A stretch of 5,293 nucleotides of DNA. Source: an uncultured Bacillota bacterium. GTDB taxonomy: Bacteria; Bacillota; Clostridia; Christensenellales; UBA1242. Below, one piece after another: positions 1-5,293 of this stretch; the stretch's first letter is position 1; each line of letters starts with the position of its first letter. A model generated the notes under the pieces. The model was not told the DNA's origin, did not search any database, and saw nothing but the letters and a program-made list of their open reading frames with translations. The stretch lies in contig CALBYO010000150.1 in NCBI GenBank assembly GCA_937889705.1, positions 1 through 5,293 on the forward strand. Direction: 5' to 3'. The position numbers were made by a program, and so were the translations under genes.

Positions 1-1
1 T

Positions 2-1273
2 GATTATCCTTTCATTACGGTCAGAACAGGGCTTGCAACTGATAAATTTGGCAAAATGGCAACCAAATCGCTTTTAAAAGTTAGAAAAAATGGTGAAGGT
101 AAGGAAGGTTTTAAAAAGCCGGTTCTATTCCCAAAAATCGTATTTTTATATGATGAAAATTTGCACGGCGAAGGCAAAGTGAATGAAGATTTGTTTGAAG
201 CGGGCATAGATTGCAGCGCAAAAACGATGTATCCAGATTGGCTCAGTTTAACGGGCGAAGGTTATGTTGCCGAGATGTATAAAAAATATGGCAGAGTTGT
301 TTCGCCTATGGGGTGCAGAGCGTTTTTGTCGCCATGGTTTGAACGCGGCGGCTTTGAACCAGCAGACAGCGAAGACAAGCCAATTTTTGTTGGCAGATTT
401 AATATCGGTGCAGTTAGTTTGCACTTGCCTATGATTTATGCCAAGGCAAAGCGAGAAAGCAAAGATTTTTACGAAGTTTTAGACTATTATTTGAATTTAA
501 TTAGGCATGTGCATTTACGCACTTATGATTATCTTGCTGAAATGCGTGCAAGCACAAACCCGCTTGCATACTGCGAAGGCGGTTTCTTAGGCGGACATTT
601 GAAGCCACGCGATAAAATTGCACCACTTTTGAAGTCCGCAACGGCGTCATTTGGTATCACTGCGCTAAACGAACTTCAACAACTCCACAATGGCAAATCG
701 CTTGCCGAAGACGGCGAATTTGCGCTGGAAGTTATGCGATATATCAATAAAAAAGTTGGTGAATTTAAAGAAGAGGACCACAAATTATATGCAATTTATG
801 GCACGCCAGCGGAGAGTTTGTGCGGACTTCAAATCACACAATTTAGAAAAGAATTTGGCATTATTAAAAATGTGTCAGATAGGCCTTATGTATCAAACTC
901 GTTCCATTGCCATGTAACGGAAGACATAACCCCAATACAAAAACAAGATTTGGAAAAGAGATTTTGGGATTTATGCAACGGCGGAAAAATTCAATATGTT
1001 CGTTATCCAGTTTCTTATAATCGCGAAGCAATTAAAACACTTGTAAATCGTGCTATGAAAATGGGATTTTACGAAGGTGTCAACTTGTCACTGGCATATT
1101 GTGACGATTGCGGTCACGAGGAACTTGAAATGGATATTTGCCCAAAATGTGGCAGCAAAAATTTGACCAAGATTGACAGAATGAACGGCTATTTATCGTT
1201 TTCCCGCGTCAAAGGTGACACAAGGCTCAACGAAGCGAAAATGGCAGAAATAAAAGAAAGGAAGAGCATGTAA
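2..1273 (+). CDS. nrdD: Anaerobic (class III) ribonucleoside-triphosphate reductase, C-terminal part, truncated by the left edge
   Basis: Glycyl-radical enzyme that reduces ribonucleoside triphosphates to deoxyribonucleotides without oxygen, in the cytoplasm. The frame is open from base 2, so the ATG at 56 is an internal Met and the true start lies outside the window. About 423 C-terminal codons are present; complete family members are usually 600-750 residues, so any ATP cone and the N-terminal active-site Cys are off the edge. Visible marks in order: FPKIVF (near 140-157); MGCRAFLSPW (from 308), whose Cys at 314-316 is the expected thiyl-radical residue; GTPAESLCG (from 800), with a Glu matching the TPSEN segment of E. 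coli NrdD; a four-Cys zinc site, CDDC (1100-1111) and CPKC (1139-1150); and RMNGYL, with the radical Gly at 1187-1189. The C-terminus is intact and ends in ERKSM. The stop overlaps the nrdG start by one base, which fits co-translation with its activase. The assignment is firm; the formate-type subgroup is inferred. Confidence 0.97.
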   Translation, partial: DYPFITVRTGLATDKFGKMATKSLLKVRKNGEGKEGFKKPVLFPKIVFLYDENLHGEGKVNEDLFEAGIDCSAKTMYPDWLSLTGEGYVAEMYKKYGRVVSPMGCRAFLSPWFERGGFEPADSEDKPIFVGRFNIGAVSLHLPMIYAKAKRESKDFYEVLDYYLNLIRHVHLRTYDYLAEMRASTNPLAYCEGGFLGGHLKPRDKIAPLLKSATASFGITALNELQQLHNGKSLAEDGEFALEVMRYINKKVGEFKEEDHKLYAIYGTPAESLCGLQITQFRKEFGIIKNVSDRPYVSNSFHCHVTEDITPIQKQDLEKRFWDLCNGGKIQYVRYPVSYNREAIKTLVNRAMKMGFYEGVNLSLAYCDDCGHEELEMDICPKCGSKNLTKIDRMNGYLSFSRVKGDTRLNEAKMAEIKERKSM

Positions 1274-1761
1274 TGAAATATCACAACATAACAAAAGATG
1301 ATATGAACAACGGCGATGGTTTAAGGGTTGTTTTGTGGGTGAGTGGTTGCAATCATGCTTGCCTTGAATGTCACAATCAAATCACTTGGGATCCAAATTG
1401 CGGTTTGGAGTTTGATGAGTTTGCTGAAAATGAAATATTTGCTGAGTTAGAAAAAGACTATGTTTCAGGCTTGACTTTGTCTGGCGGCGACCCGCTTTTT
1501 CCGTCAAATGTTGAAACTGTAACAAATTTTGCAAAAAAAGTGAAAGAAAAGTATCCAAATAAAACAATTTGGCTGTATACAGGTTATTTGTTTGAGCAAA
1601 TTAAAGACCACGAGATTTTAAACTATATTGATGTGCTTGTTGACGGGCCGTTTGTTGTTAAACTCAAAGATAACAATGCACATTGGAAAGGAAGCACAAA
1701 TCAGCGCGTTATTGATGTTAAAAATACACTTAAAAGTGGAAAAATCGTGCTTTTTGATTAA
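1273..1761 (+). CDS. nrdG: Anaerobic ribonucleotide reductase activating protein (radical SAM)
   Basis: Small radical-SAM activase of 162 residues, a normal length for NrdG. It uses a [4Fe-4S] cluster and S-adenosylmethionine to place the glycyl radical on NrdD. The cluster motif CNHACLEC gives CX3CX2C at residues 26, 30 and 33, and SGGDPLF at 70-76 is the GGDP-type SAM-binding motif. The N-terminal MNNGDGLRVVLWVSGC is typical of the family. The ATG shares its A with the TAA stop of nrdD (TAATG). An AAAGGA about 10 bases upstream, inside the nrdD 3' end, is the likely ribosome binding site, so translation is probably coupled. The protein runs to the usual end, with DVLVDGPF near residues 119-126 and no sign of truncation. 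Annotation is secure from the motifs and the neighbour. Confidence 0.97.
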   Translation: MKYHNITKDDMNNGDGLRVVLWVSGCNHACLECHNQITWDPNCGLEFDEFAENEIFAELEKDYVSGLTLSGGDPLFPSNVETVTNFAKKVKEKYPNKTIWLYTGYLFEQIKDHEILNYIDVLVDGPFVVKLKDNNAHWKGSTNQRVIDVKNTLKSGKIVLFD

Positions 1762-1777
1762 CGAATAATAACGAAAT

Positions 1778-1831
1778 AAAGACAAATACTAATTTATATG
1801 AAAACCGCATATAGATTTAGTATTTGTTTTT
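1778..1831 (+). repeat. Long AU-rich inverted repeat spanning the start codon of the deacetylase gene
   Basis: ACAAATACTAA (1782-1792) is exactly complementary to 1817-1827, and TATATG (1795-1800) to 1808-1813. Only a 2-by-3 internal mismatch separates the two blocks. The outer bases 1778-1781 can also pair with 1828-1831, using one G-U. The loop is about 7 bases (1801-1807). The ATG at 1798-1800 is wholly inside the stem at its loop end, and a run of seven T's (1827-1833) ends the right arm. In RNA it could mask the start of the deacetylase, act as a weak terminator or attenuator after nrdDG, or both. The repeat is directly visible; its function is inference. Confidence 0.65.
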
Positions 1832-2595
1832 TTGTATTATTGCTTCTAGTAAATTTTTTGCCAGCGCAAAAAGTTTTTGCCGAAGAAGAACAAGAACCAA
1901 CGCCTATGCTTGCAATCGTGATTGACGATTTTGGACAGGCTAGGGCTGGCGTAAAGGAAATGTTAGATGTTGACTGCGCACTAACATGTGCAGTCATGCC
2001 AGGACTTGATTATTCTGTTAAAGACGCTGAAACGGCGCACGAAAAAGGTCATGAAGTTATTTTGCACATGCCGATGGAAGCGTATGGCAAGTTGCCGGAC
2101 AGTTGGTATGGCCCAAAAGTTATAAGAAACTACGACAAGCCAGAGCGTGCAAAAGAGTTGATTAAAGAATGTATTAAAGCAACTCCACATTGTGTTGGGG
2201 TTAACATTCATATTGGTTCGGGAGTTTGTTTGAATAAAGAACTCATGACTGCGATCATGGAAGAAGTACGAGATAATGGAAAGTATTTCTTAGATAGTAA
2301 AACGCATGAAAAATCAGTTTGCACAGAAGTGGCGGCGGCAACCAATGAAGATTTTGTAAGCAGAGATTTCTTTCTTGAACTTACAGGTAATCCAGGTTAT
2401 GCCCACGCAAAAAGTGAACTCTTAAAGGCTGCAAAACTTGCGAAAAAGCGCGGCTATGCCGTTGCTATCGGACATGTTGGCCCAGAAGGTGGAGTGTCAA
2501 CTGCAAATGCAATTCGTGATTGCTTAGAAACAATAGAAGAAATGGGCGTTGAAATCGTTCCGCTTTCAAAAATTGTTGAGCGCAACAAAAATTAA
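1798..2595 (+). CDS. Secreted divergent polysaccharide deacetylase (YibQ/DUF610-like)
   Basis: A 265-residue exported protein. Residues 1-28 form a signal peptide: KTAYR positive start, hydrophobic core about 8-21, and VFA before a probable cleavage at residue 28/29. The mature part has the layout of the divergent polysaccharide deacetylase family (a NodB-like barrel): LAIVIDDFG at 38-46, LHMPMEA at 89-95, GVNIHIGS at 134-141, FLDSKT at 164-169, SRDFFLE at 188-194 and AIGHVGP at 223-229. Acidic and His residues in these blocks (D43, D44, H90, H138, D166, D190, H226) are the likely metal or catalytic positions. The substrate is unknown; cell-wall or other envelope glycans are the natural guess. 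The ATG is chosen because only it supplies a full signal peptide, although no Shine-Dalgarno precedes it and it sits in an inverted repeat. It lies 36 bases after nrdG and may be read through from it. Family call is good; activity is not proven. Confidence 0.88.
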   Translation: MKTAYRFSICFFVLLLLVNFLPAQKVFAEEEQEPTPMLAIVIDDFGQARAGVKEMLDVDCALTCAVMPGLDYSVKDAETAHEKGHEVILHMPMEAYGKLPDSWYGPKVIRNYDKPERAKELIKECIKATPHCVGVNIHIGSGVCLNKELMTAIMEEVRDNGKYFLDSKTHEKSVCTEVAAATNEDFVSRDFFLELTGNPGYAHAKSELLKAAKLAKKRGYAVAIGHVGPEGGVSTANAIRDCLETIEEMGVEIVPLSKIVERNKN

Positions 2596-2597
2596 CT

Positions 2598-2627
2598 TTG
2601 ATATAAAAGAAAGTTAGCGCATATATT
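2598..2627 (+). promoter_or_regulatory. Possible promoter placed very close to the start of the 89-residue gene
   Basis: TTGATA (2598-2603) and TATATT (2622-2627) are each one base from the -35 and -10 consensus, with 18 bases between. Transcription would begin near 2634, leaving almost no leader before the ATG at 2637. The -35 box overlaps a small inverted repeat (TAACTTT 2593-2599 with AAAGTTA 2610-2616). In DNA this AT-rich such a match can occur by chance. Confidence 0.35.
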
Positions 2628-2636
2628 TATTTTTGT

Positions 2637-2906
2637 ATGAAATTCAATAAATTGTATGTGTATTTTAATTTGGAAAATGTGAACAAAATTAAAATTTTAT
2701 ATGGCGTGTCGGACGATTTGTCAGTTTTAGATTTTGTTGACCAAATTGCTAATTTCGATAACTATGTAGGTTATTCTTTTGAGCATAAACCACTTACAAA
2801 AGAAGAGTATGATTTAATTTTAACCAAAAAAATTACTTATTGTAATTGCATGGATAAAGTCAAAGAAGATAAAAGAGAAAATTATAATTCAAGTTTAGAT
2901 TTTTGA
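2637..2906 (+). CDS. Small hypothetical protein, 89 residues
   Basis: I do not recognise this protein. It is probably soluble: no signal peptide or membrane helix is apparent. The N-terminal part has alternating hydrophobic stretches (KLYVYFNL, KIKILYGV, SVLDFVDQI). The middle has YVGYSFEHKPLTKEEYDLI (43-61), then a CNC pair at 69-71 and a charged, Lys/Glu/Asn-rich tail. The ATG is the only sensible start: an in-frame stop lies at 2604-2606 and the next Met is residue 72. There is no Shine-Dalgarno, only an AT-rich leader with a possible promoter ending 10 bases before the ATG. It sits 41 bases after the deacetylase and 61 before the MscS gene, in the same direction. The unbroken frame between two genes, natural-looking protein composition and a stop placed just ahead of the next promoter support a real gene, but a chance ORF cannot be excluded. 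Confidence 0.6.
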   Translation: MKFNKLYVYFNLENVNKIKILYGVSDDLSVLDFVDQIANFDNYVGYSFEHKPLTKEEYDLILTKKITYCNCMDKVKEDKRENYNSSLDF

Positions 2907-2915
2907 TTGTTTTGT

Positions 2916-2944
2916 TTTACATTTTGTTTCTGCAAAGTTATAAT
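2916..2944 (+). promoter_or_regulatory. Sigma-A-type promoter for the MscS gene
   Basis: TTTACA (2916-2921) and a perfect TATAAT (2939-2944) are separated by exactly 17 bases. Transcription should start near 2951, giving a leader of about 17 bases that carries the AAGGAG ribosome binding site. It begins 10 bases after the stop of the preceding small gene, so the channel gene starts its own transcription unit. Confidence 0.8.
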
Positions 2945-2954
2945 ATCCATGTTT

Positions 2955-2960
2955 AAGGAG
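2955..2960 (+). promoter_or_regulatory. Ribosome binding site of the MscS gene
   Basis: AAGGAG with 7 bases before the ATG at 2968: a strong, well-spaced Shine-Dalgarno that fixes the channel start. Confidence 0.85.
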
Positions 2961-2967
2961 ATTAAAT

Positions 2968-4023
2968 ATGGATTGGGCAGGAATATGGGAATCAATTAAA
3001 ACATTTTTCACTGATAATGTATGGAACATCGTCGGCTTTTTTGCTGCGCTCATTATCGGTATAATTCTGGTAAAACTTTTGCTTAACATGACAAAAAGAA
3101 TTATGTCAAGAACAAAAGTTGAAAAAATTGCACAAAGTTTCATCTATGTTGTGATTAAATTTGTGCTTTATCTTGCACTTATTTTGATTTTGCTTAGCAT
3201 AATTGGCGTGTCAATGACTGGCGTTGTAACCGCGATTAGCGCACTTTTGCTGGCAATCGGTATGGCACTGCAAAACAATATTGCCAATGTGGCTAACGGC
3301 ATTGTGATTGTTTCATCGCATATGTTTAAAAAAGGCGATTACATTGTGGTTGACGGCGTTGAAGGCAGCATTGAACAAATAAACTTTTTATTCACAACGA
3401 TTATTACATCGGACAATAAAAAAATCACAATTCCAAATTCCACAATAGTAAACAGCGCGGTTGTCAATTCAGGCGCGAATAAAACTCGCAGAATAGATTT
3501 CACTTTTGGCGTTGCATACGAAAGCGATGTCGAACTTGTTAAAAAGATTGTTATTGATGTTATGATGAGCGATGGAAGAGTTATGCTTGACCCGCCACCA
3601 TTTTGCAGACTTAAAACATTAAATTCGAGCAGTTTGGACTTTTTCGCAAATTGTTGGGTTGATAAAGAAGATTATTGGGACGTTTACTATTACATTATTG
3701 AGAATGTTTATAATGAATTTAAACGCAACAACATTTCAATACCATACAATCAAATTGAAGTTAGGGAAAGAACTGACGAAGTTAAGTTGCCAATAAAAGA
3801 AGAACCTTTGCAACAACGCGTTGAAAAGGTTAGAAAAGACGATATGCATTTTGACTTAGAAAATACCGATTTTGTTGAGTATTTTAAGCATAAAAAAGAA
3901 GAAAAACCTAAAAAACAACCTAAAAAGTCTAAGAAAAATAAAAAGCAAAAAGATTTGCTTTTAGAGACAATGCCGGACAAAAACGAAACTGCCGAAGAAA
4001 TTAAATCAGATAAGAAAGATTAA
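2968..4023 (+). CDS. Small-conductance mechanosensitive channel, MscS family, with a Lys-rich C-terminal tail
   Basis: A 351-residue inner-membrane channel expected to open under membrane tension and release solutes during osmotic downshock. Helices: TM1 about 18-39, TM2 about 57-80, and the pore helix TM3 from about 85, with the small-residue run GVVTAISALLLAIGMALQNN and then the kinked NVANGIVIVSSHMF. The beta domain follows with KKGDYIVVDGVEGSIEQI (121-138) and the family landmark ITIPNSTIVNSAVVN (153-167). The alpha/beta cytoplasmic part runs to NNISIPYNQIEV (254-265), where a compact MscS ends. Residues about 270-351 are an extra, highly charged tail, very Lys-rich at 309-328, with no predicted fold. 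The start is set by a strong ribosome binding site and a near-consensus promoter. MscS-family proteins with three helices are common in Firmicutes, where some are called YkuT or YhdY; I cannot assign a subfamily. Family call is firm. Confidence 0.95.
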   Translation: MDWAGIWESIKTFFTDNVWNIVGFFAALIIGIILVKLLLNMTKRIMSRTKVEKIAQSFIYVVIKFVLYLALILILLSIIGVSMTGVVTAISALLLAIGMALQNNIANVANGIVIVSSHMFKKGDYIVVDGVEGSIEQINFLFTTIITSDNKKITIPNSTIVNSAVVNSGANKTRRIDFTFGVAYESDVELVKKIVIDVMMSDGRVMLDPPPFCRLKTLNSSSLDFFANCWVDKEDYWDVYYYIIENVYNEFKRNNISIPYNQIEVRERTDEVKLPIKEEPLQQRVEKVRKDDMHFDLENTDFVEYFKHKKEEKPKKQPKKSKKNKKQKDLLLETMPDKNETAEEIKSDKKD

Positions 4024-4062
4024 AATATTTTCTTAGAGTGTTGAAAATTATTTTTATTTTTT
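4022..4062 (+). terminator. Weak, AU-rich terminator-like hairpin after the MscS gene
   Basis: ATTTTC (4027-4032) pairs with GAAAAT (4043-4048). After a small internal loop, the A's at 4022-4025 can pair with T's at 4051-4054. The run TTTTTATTTTTT (4051-4062) follows. The loop is about 10 bases and the stem holds one G-C pair, so this is a poor intrinsic terminator. It is listed because position and T-tract are right. Confidence 0.3.
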
Positions 4063-4079
4063 AAGAATTCTGCTATAAT
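4051..4079 (+). promoter_or_regulatory. Extended -10 promoter for the SPFH gene
   Basis: A perfect TATAAT (4074-4079) is preceded by TG at 4071-4072, forming an extended -10. The -35 at 17-base spacing is poor (TTTTTA, 4051-4056), as is usual when an extended -10 is present. Transcription would start near 4086, about 23 bases before the ATG. The SPFH gene is therefore probably transcribed separately from MscS. Confidence 0.7.
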
Positions 4080-4095
4080 AAACTCATAATATATT

Positions 4096-4102
4096 AAAGG
4101 AG
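4096..4102 (+). promoter_or_regulatory. Ribosome binding site of the SPFH gene
   Basis: AAAGGAG with 6 bases before the ATG at 4109: a near-ideal Shine-Dalgarno that decides this start. Confidence 0.88.
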
Positions 4103-4108
4103 AAAATT

Positions 4109-5224
4109 ATGGGATTGTTTAGAAAGCAATTACTTGAAGTAATCGAATGGAAAGATAGTTCAAAAGACACTATCGTTTATCGTTTCCCAATGGAGAAACG
4201 CGAAGAAATTATGACAACATCAACTCTTATTGTTAGAGAAAGTCAAGTTGCTGTGTTTGTTCATAAAGGTCAAATTTGCGATATCTTCACACCAGGAACA
4301 TATAAACTTAAAACGGAAAATATTCCATTCTTAACAAAATTGTTAAGCTTGCCAACAGGCTTTAATTCGCCAATCAAAGCCGAAGTTTATTTTGTTAATA
4401 CAAAACAAATGACTGGTCAAAAATGGGGAACTCAAAATCCAATCATGATGAGAGACCAAGAGTTTGGCAATGTTCGTTTGAGAGGCTTTGGTGTTTATTC
4501 GTTCAAAGTTGAAGACGCAGCAAAATTCATGCGTGAAATGTTTGGAACAAATGAAGTTTACAAAACTGCTGATGTTGCAGAACAATGCAAACCTATGATT
4601 GTTGAAGCAATCACAGATGCAATCGCAGAAAGCAAAATCTCAGCGTTAGATTTGGCTGCAAACTATAAAGAGTTTTCACAATCAGTTGTTGCTTATTCAG
4701 AAGACGCTTTTGGTCAATTTGGTTTAAAACTTTGCTCAGTTGTGATTGAAAACTTGTCACTTCCAGAAGAAGTTGAAAAAGCACTTGACGAAAGAACAAA
4801 ACTTGGTGTATTGGAAGACCAAATGGGAACATACACAAGATACCAAGCAGCACAAGCAATGACAGAAGCGGCAAAAAATCCAAATGGTGGAAATCTTGCA
4901 GGTCTTGGCGTTGGTCTTGGCGCAGGAACAACTATTGGTCATCTTTTTGGGGAAAGTTTGTCAACAGAAAACACAAAGAAAGTAAAAACAGCTGCTTGCC
5001 CAAATTGTGGTGAAAAAGTTAAAGCAGGTTCAAAATTCTGTCCTTCATGCGGACAAAAACTTGTTATGTCTTGTCCAAAATGTGGAAAAGAAGTTGCTCC
5101 AAACGCTAAATTTTGCTCAGAATGTGGCGAAAAATTAGCAAATAGCAAAGTTTGCTCAAAATGTAAATCAGAATTAAGTGCAAACGATAAATTCTGCCCA
5201 AAATGCGGCACAAAATGCAACTAA
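4109..5224 (+). CDS. SPFH/band-7 family protein with three C-terminal zinc ribbons (YdjI-like)
   Basis: A 371-residue protein of the SPFH group often annotated as 'virion core protein-like'. The N-terminus (LLEVIEWKDSSKDTIVYRFP, 8-27), the segment STLIVRESQVAVFVHKGQI (38-56) and FTPGTYKLKTENIPF (60-74) match the Bacillus subtilis YdjI type as I recall it. The SPFH domain continues to about 235 (RLRGFGVYSFKVED 123-136; DAFGQFGLKL 199-208). A Gly-rich stretch (260-281) then links to three zinc ribbons, each a CxxC pair 14 residues apart: C297/300 with C311/314, C322/325 with C336/339, and C349/352 with C363/366. No signal peptide or clear membrane helix is seen, so membrane contact is probably peripheral or through partners. 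In B. subtilis, ydjI lies with the PspA homologue ydjF and the zinc-ribbon gene ydjG and is linked to membrane stress. Here a second gene with a zinc-ribbon start follows 7 bases later. Family call is firm; the stress role is inferred by homology. Confidence 0.92.
   Translation: MGLFRKQLLEVIEWKDSSKDTIVYRFPMEKREEIMTTSTLIVRESQVAVFVHKGQICDIFTPGTYKLKTENIPFLTKLLSLPTGFNSPIKAEVYFVNTKQMTGQKWGTQNPIMMRDQEFGNVRLRGFGVYSFKVEDAAKFMREMFGTNEVYKTADVAEQCKPMIVEAITDAIAESKISALDLAANYKEFSQSVVAYSEDAFGQFGLKLCSVVIENLSLPEEVEKALDERTKLGVLEDQMGTYTRYQAAQAMTEAAKNPNGGNLAGLGVGLGAGTTIGHLFGESLSTENTKKVKTAACPNCGEKVKAGSKFCPSCGQKLVMSCPKCGKEVAPNAKFCSECGEKLANSKVCSKCKSELSANDKFCPKCGTKCN
4997..5218 (+). repeat. Three tandem zinc-ribbon repeats within the SPFH gene
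   Basis: Three 22-residue units occupy 4997-5062, 5072-5137 and 5153-5218. Each follows the plan CxxC(G/K)x9FCxxCG, then two residues to a final Leu or Cys (CPNC...FCPSCG, CPKC...FCSECG, CSKC...FCPKCG), with spacers of 3 and 5 residues between them. Eleven residues of unit 2 recur at the same place in unit 1 or 3, including the KFC before the second knuckle, which suggests duplication of one ribbon. Each unit should bind one zinc. Confidence 0.88.
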
Positions 5225-5231
5225 TTAAATT

Positions 5232-5293
5232 ATGAGTGAAACAAGTAATAAAAAAGAAGAAAAAATAACGAAAAATTGTTTGAGATGTGGCGG
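5232..5293 (+). CDS. Start of a probable zinc-ribbon protein, truncated by the right edge
   Basis: An ATG 7 bases after the SPFH stop opens a frame of 20 codons plus two bases with no stop before the edge. It reads MSETSNKKEEKITKNCLRCG and then, since the last bases are GG, another Gly. A short Lys/Glu-rich leader is followed by C16-x2-C19-G-G, the usual first knuckle of a zinc ribbon. No Shine-Dalgarno is visible in the 7-base gap, so translation is probably coupled to the SPFH gene and both share its promoter. In Bacillus and other Firmicutes a TFIIB-type zinc-ribbon protein (YdjG-like) often sits beside the YdjI-like SPFH gene, which makes that the best guess. With so few residues the identity is open. 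Confidence 0.6.
   Translation, partial: MSETSNKKEEKITKNCLRCG

Noticed and set aside
56..58. ATG at 56 as the real start of nrdD
   Set aside because: The same frame stays open and matches NrdD sequence back to base 2, and the protein would lack its N-terminal half, so the gene is simply cut by the window edge.
690..917. A 75-codon + strand open frame inside nrdD
   Set aside because: It lies wholly within the well-conserved nrdD frame, has no family features, and is explained as a shadow.
1761..1780. Short direct repeat ACGAATAATA / ACGAAATAAA after nrdG
   Set aside because: Imperfect, two copies only, in AT-rich spacer DNA; no sign of an operator beyond chance.
2593..2616. Small inverted repeat TAACTTT/AAAGTTA after the deacetylase stop, as a terminator
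   Set aside because: Only 7 pairs, nearly all A-T, with a 10-base loop and no T-run directly after it; it also overlaps the better -35-like box.
2949..2999. A 16-codon upstream frame starting at ATG 2949 and overlapping the MscS start
   Set aside because: The predicted transcription start (about 2951) falls inside its ATG and no ribosome site precedes it.
4611..5220. Several minus-strand open frames opposite the SPFH gene, up to 106 codons
   Set aside because: They mirror the repetitive, low-complexity codons of the SPFH gene; their Phe/Leu/Gln- or Phe/Ser/His-rich translations and lack of ribosome sites mark them as shadows.

Overview
The window is AT-rich bacterial DNA with short intergenic gaps. 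Every gene is on the + strand, Shine-Dalgarno sites are AGGAG-type, and two promoters are close to the sigma-70/sigma-A consensus. It carries an oxygen-sensitive class III ribonucleotide reductase. Together these suggest a low-GC, anaerobic, Firmicutes-like (Clostridia-type) organism. That placement is inferred from style and gene content; no marker gene in the window settles it.

Layout, left to right. (1) Positions 2-1273: the 3' part of nrdD (anaerobic ribonucleoside-triphosphate reductase), cut by the left edge. It overlaps by one base with nrdG (1273-1761), its radical-SAM activase; the two form a translationally coupled dNTP-synthesis unit. (2) Positions 1798-2595: a secreted divergent polysaccharide deacetylase (YibQ/DUF610-like). 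Its start codon lies inside a long AU-rich inverted repeat (1778-1831). (3) Positions 2637-2906: an 89-residue protein I do not recognise, with no Shine-Dalgarno and a promoter-like sequence placed almost at the ATG. (4) Positions 2968-4023: a small-conductance (MscS-type) mechanosensitive channel with a lysine-rich C-terminal tail and its own near-consensus promoter and ribosome binding site. (5) Positions 4109-5224: an SPFH/band-7 protein of the YdjI type ending in three zinc ribbons, also with its own promoter and ribosome binding site. (6) Position 5232 to the right edge: the first 20 codons of another gene, already showing the first CxxC of a probable zinc ribbon.

How the genes fit together: nrdDG is a self-contained anaerobic nucleotide-reduction operon. 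The remaining recognisable genes concern the envelope: a secreted carbohydrate-active protein, a tension-gated channel, and an SPFH protein of a family linked in Bacillus to the PspA-type membrane-stress response. MscS and the SPFH gene each have their own promoter, so any link is one of theme and neighbourhood, not one shared operon. No RNA gene, CRISPR array, mobile element or gene-free stretch over 100 bases is visible. I see no clearly new multi-gene system. The most unusual item is the inverted repeat across the deacetylase start codon, followed by the SPFH/zinc-ribbon pair at the right edge.
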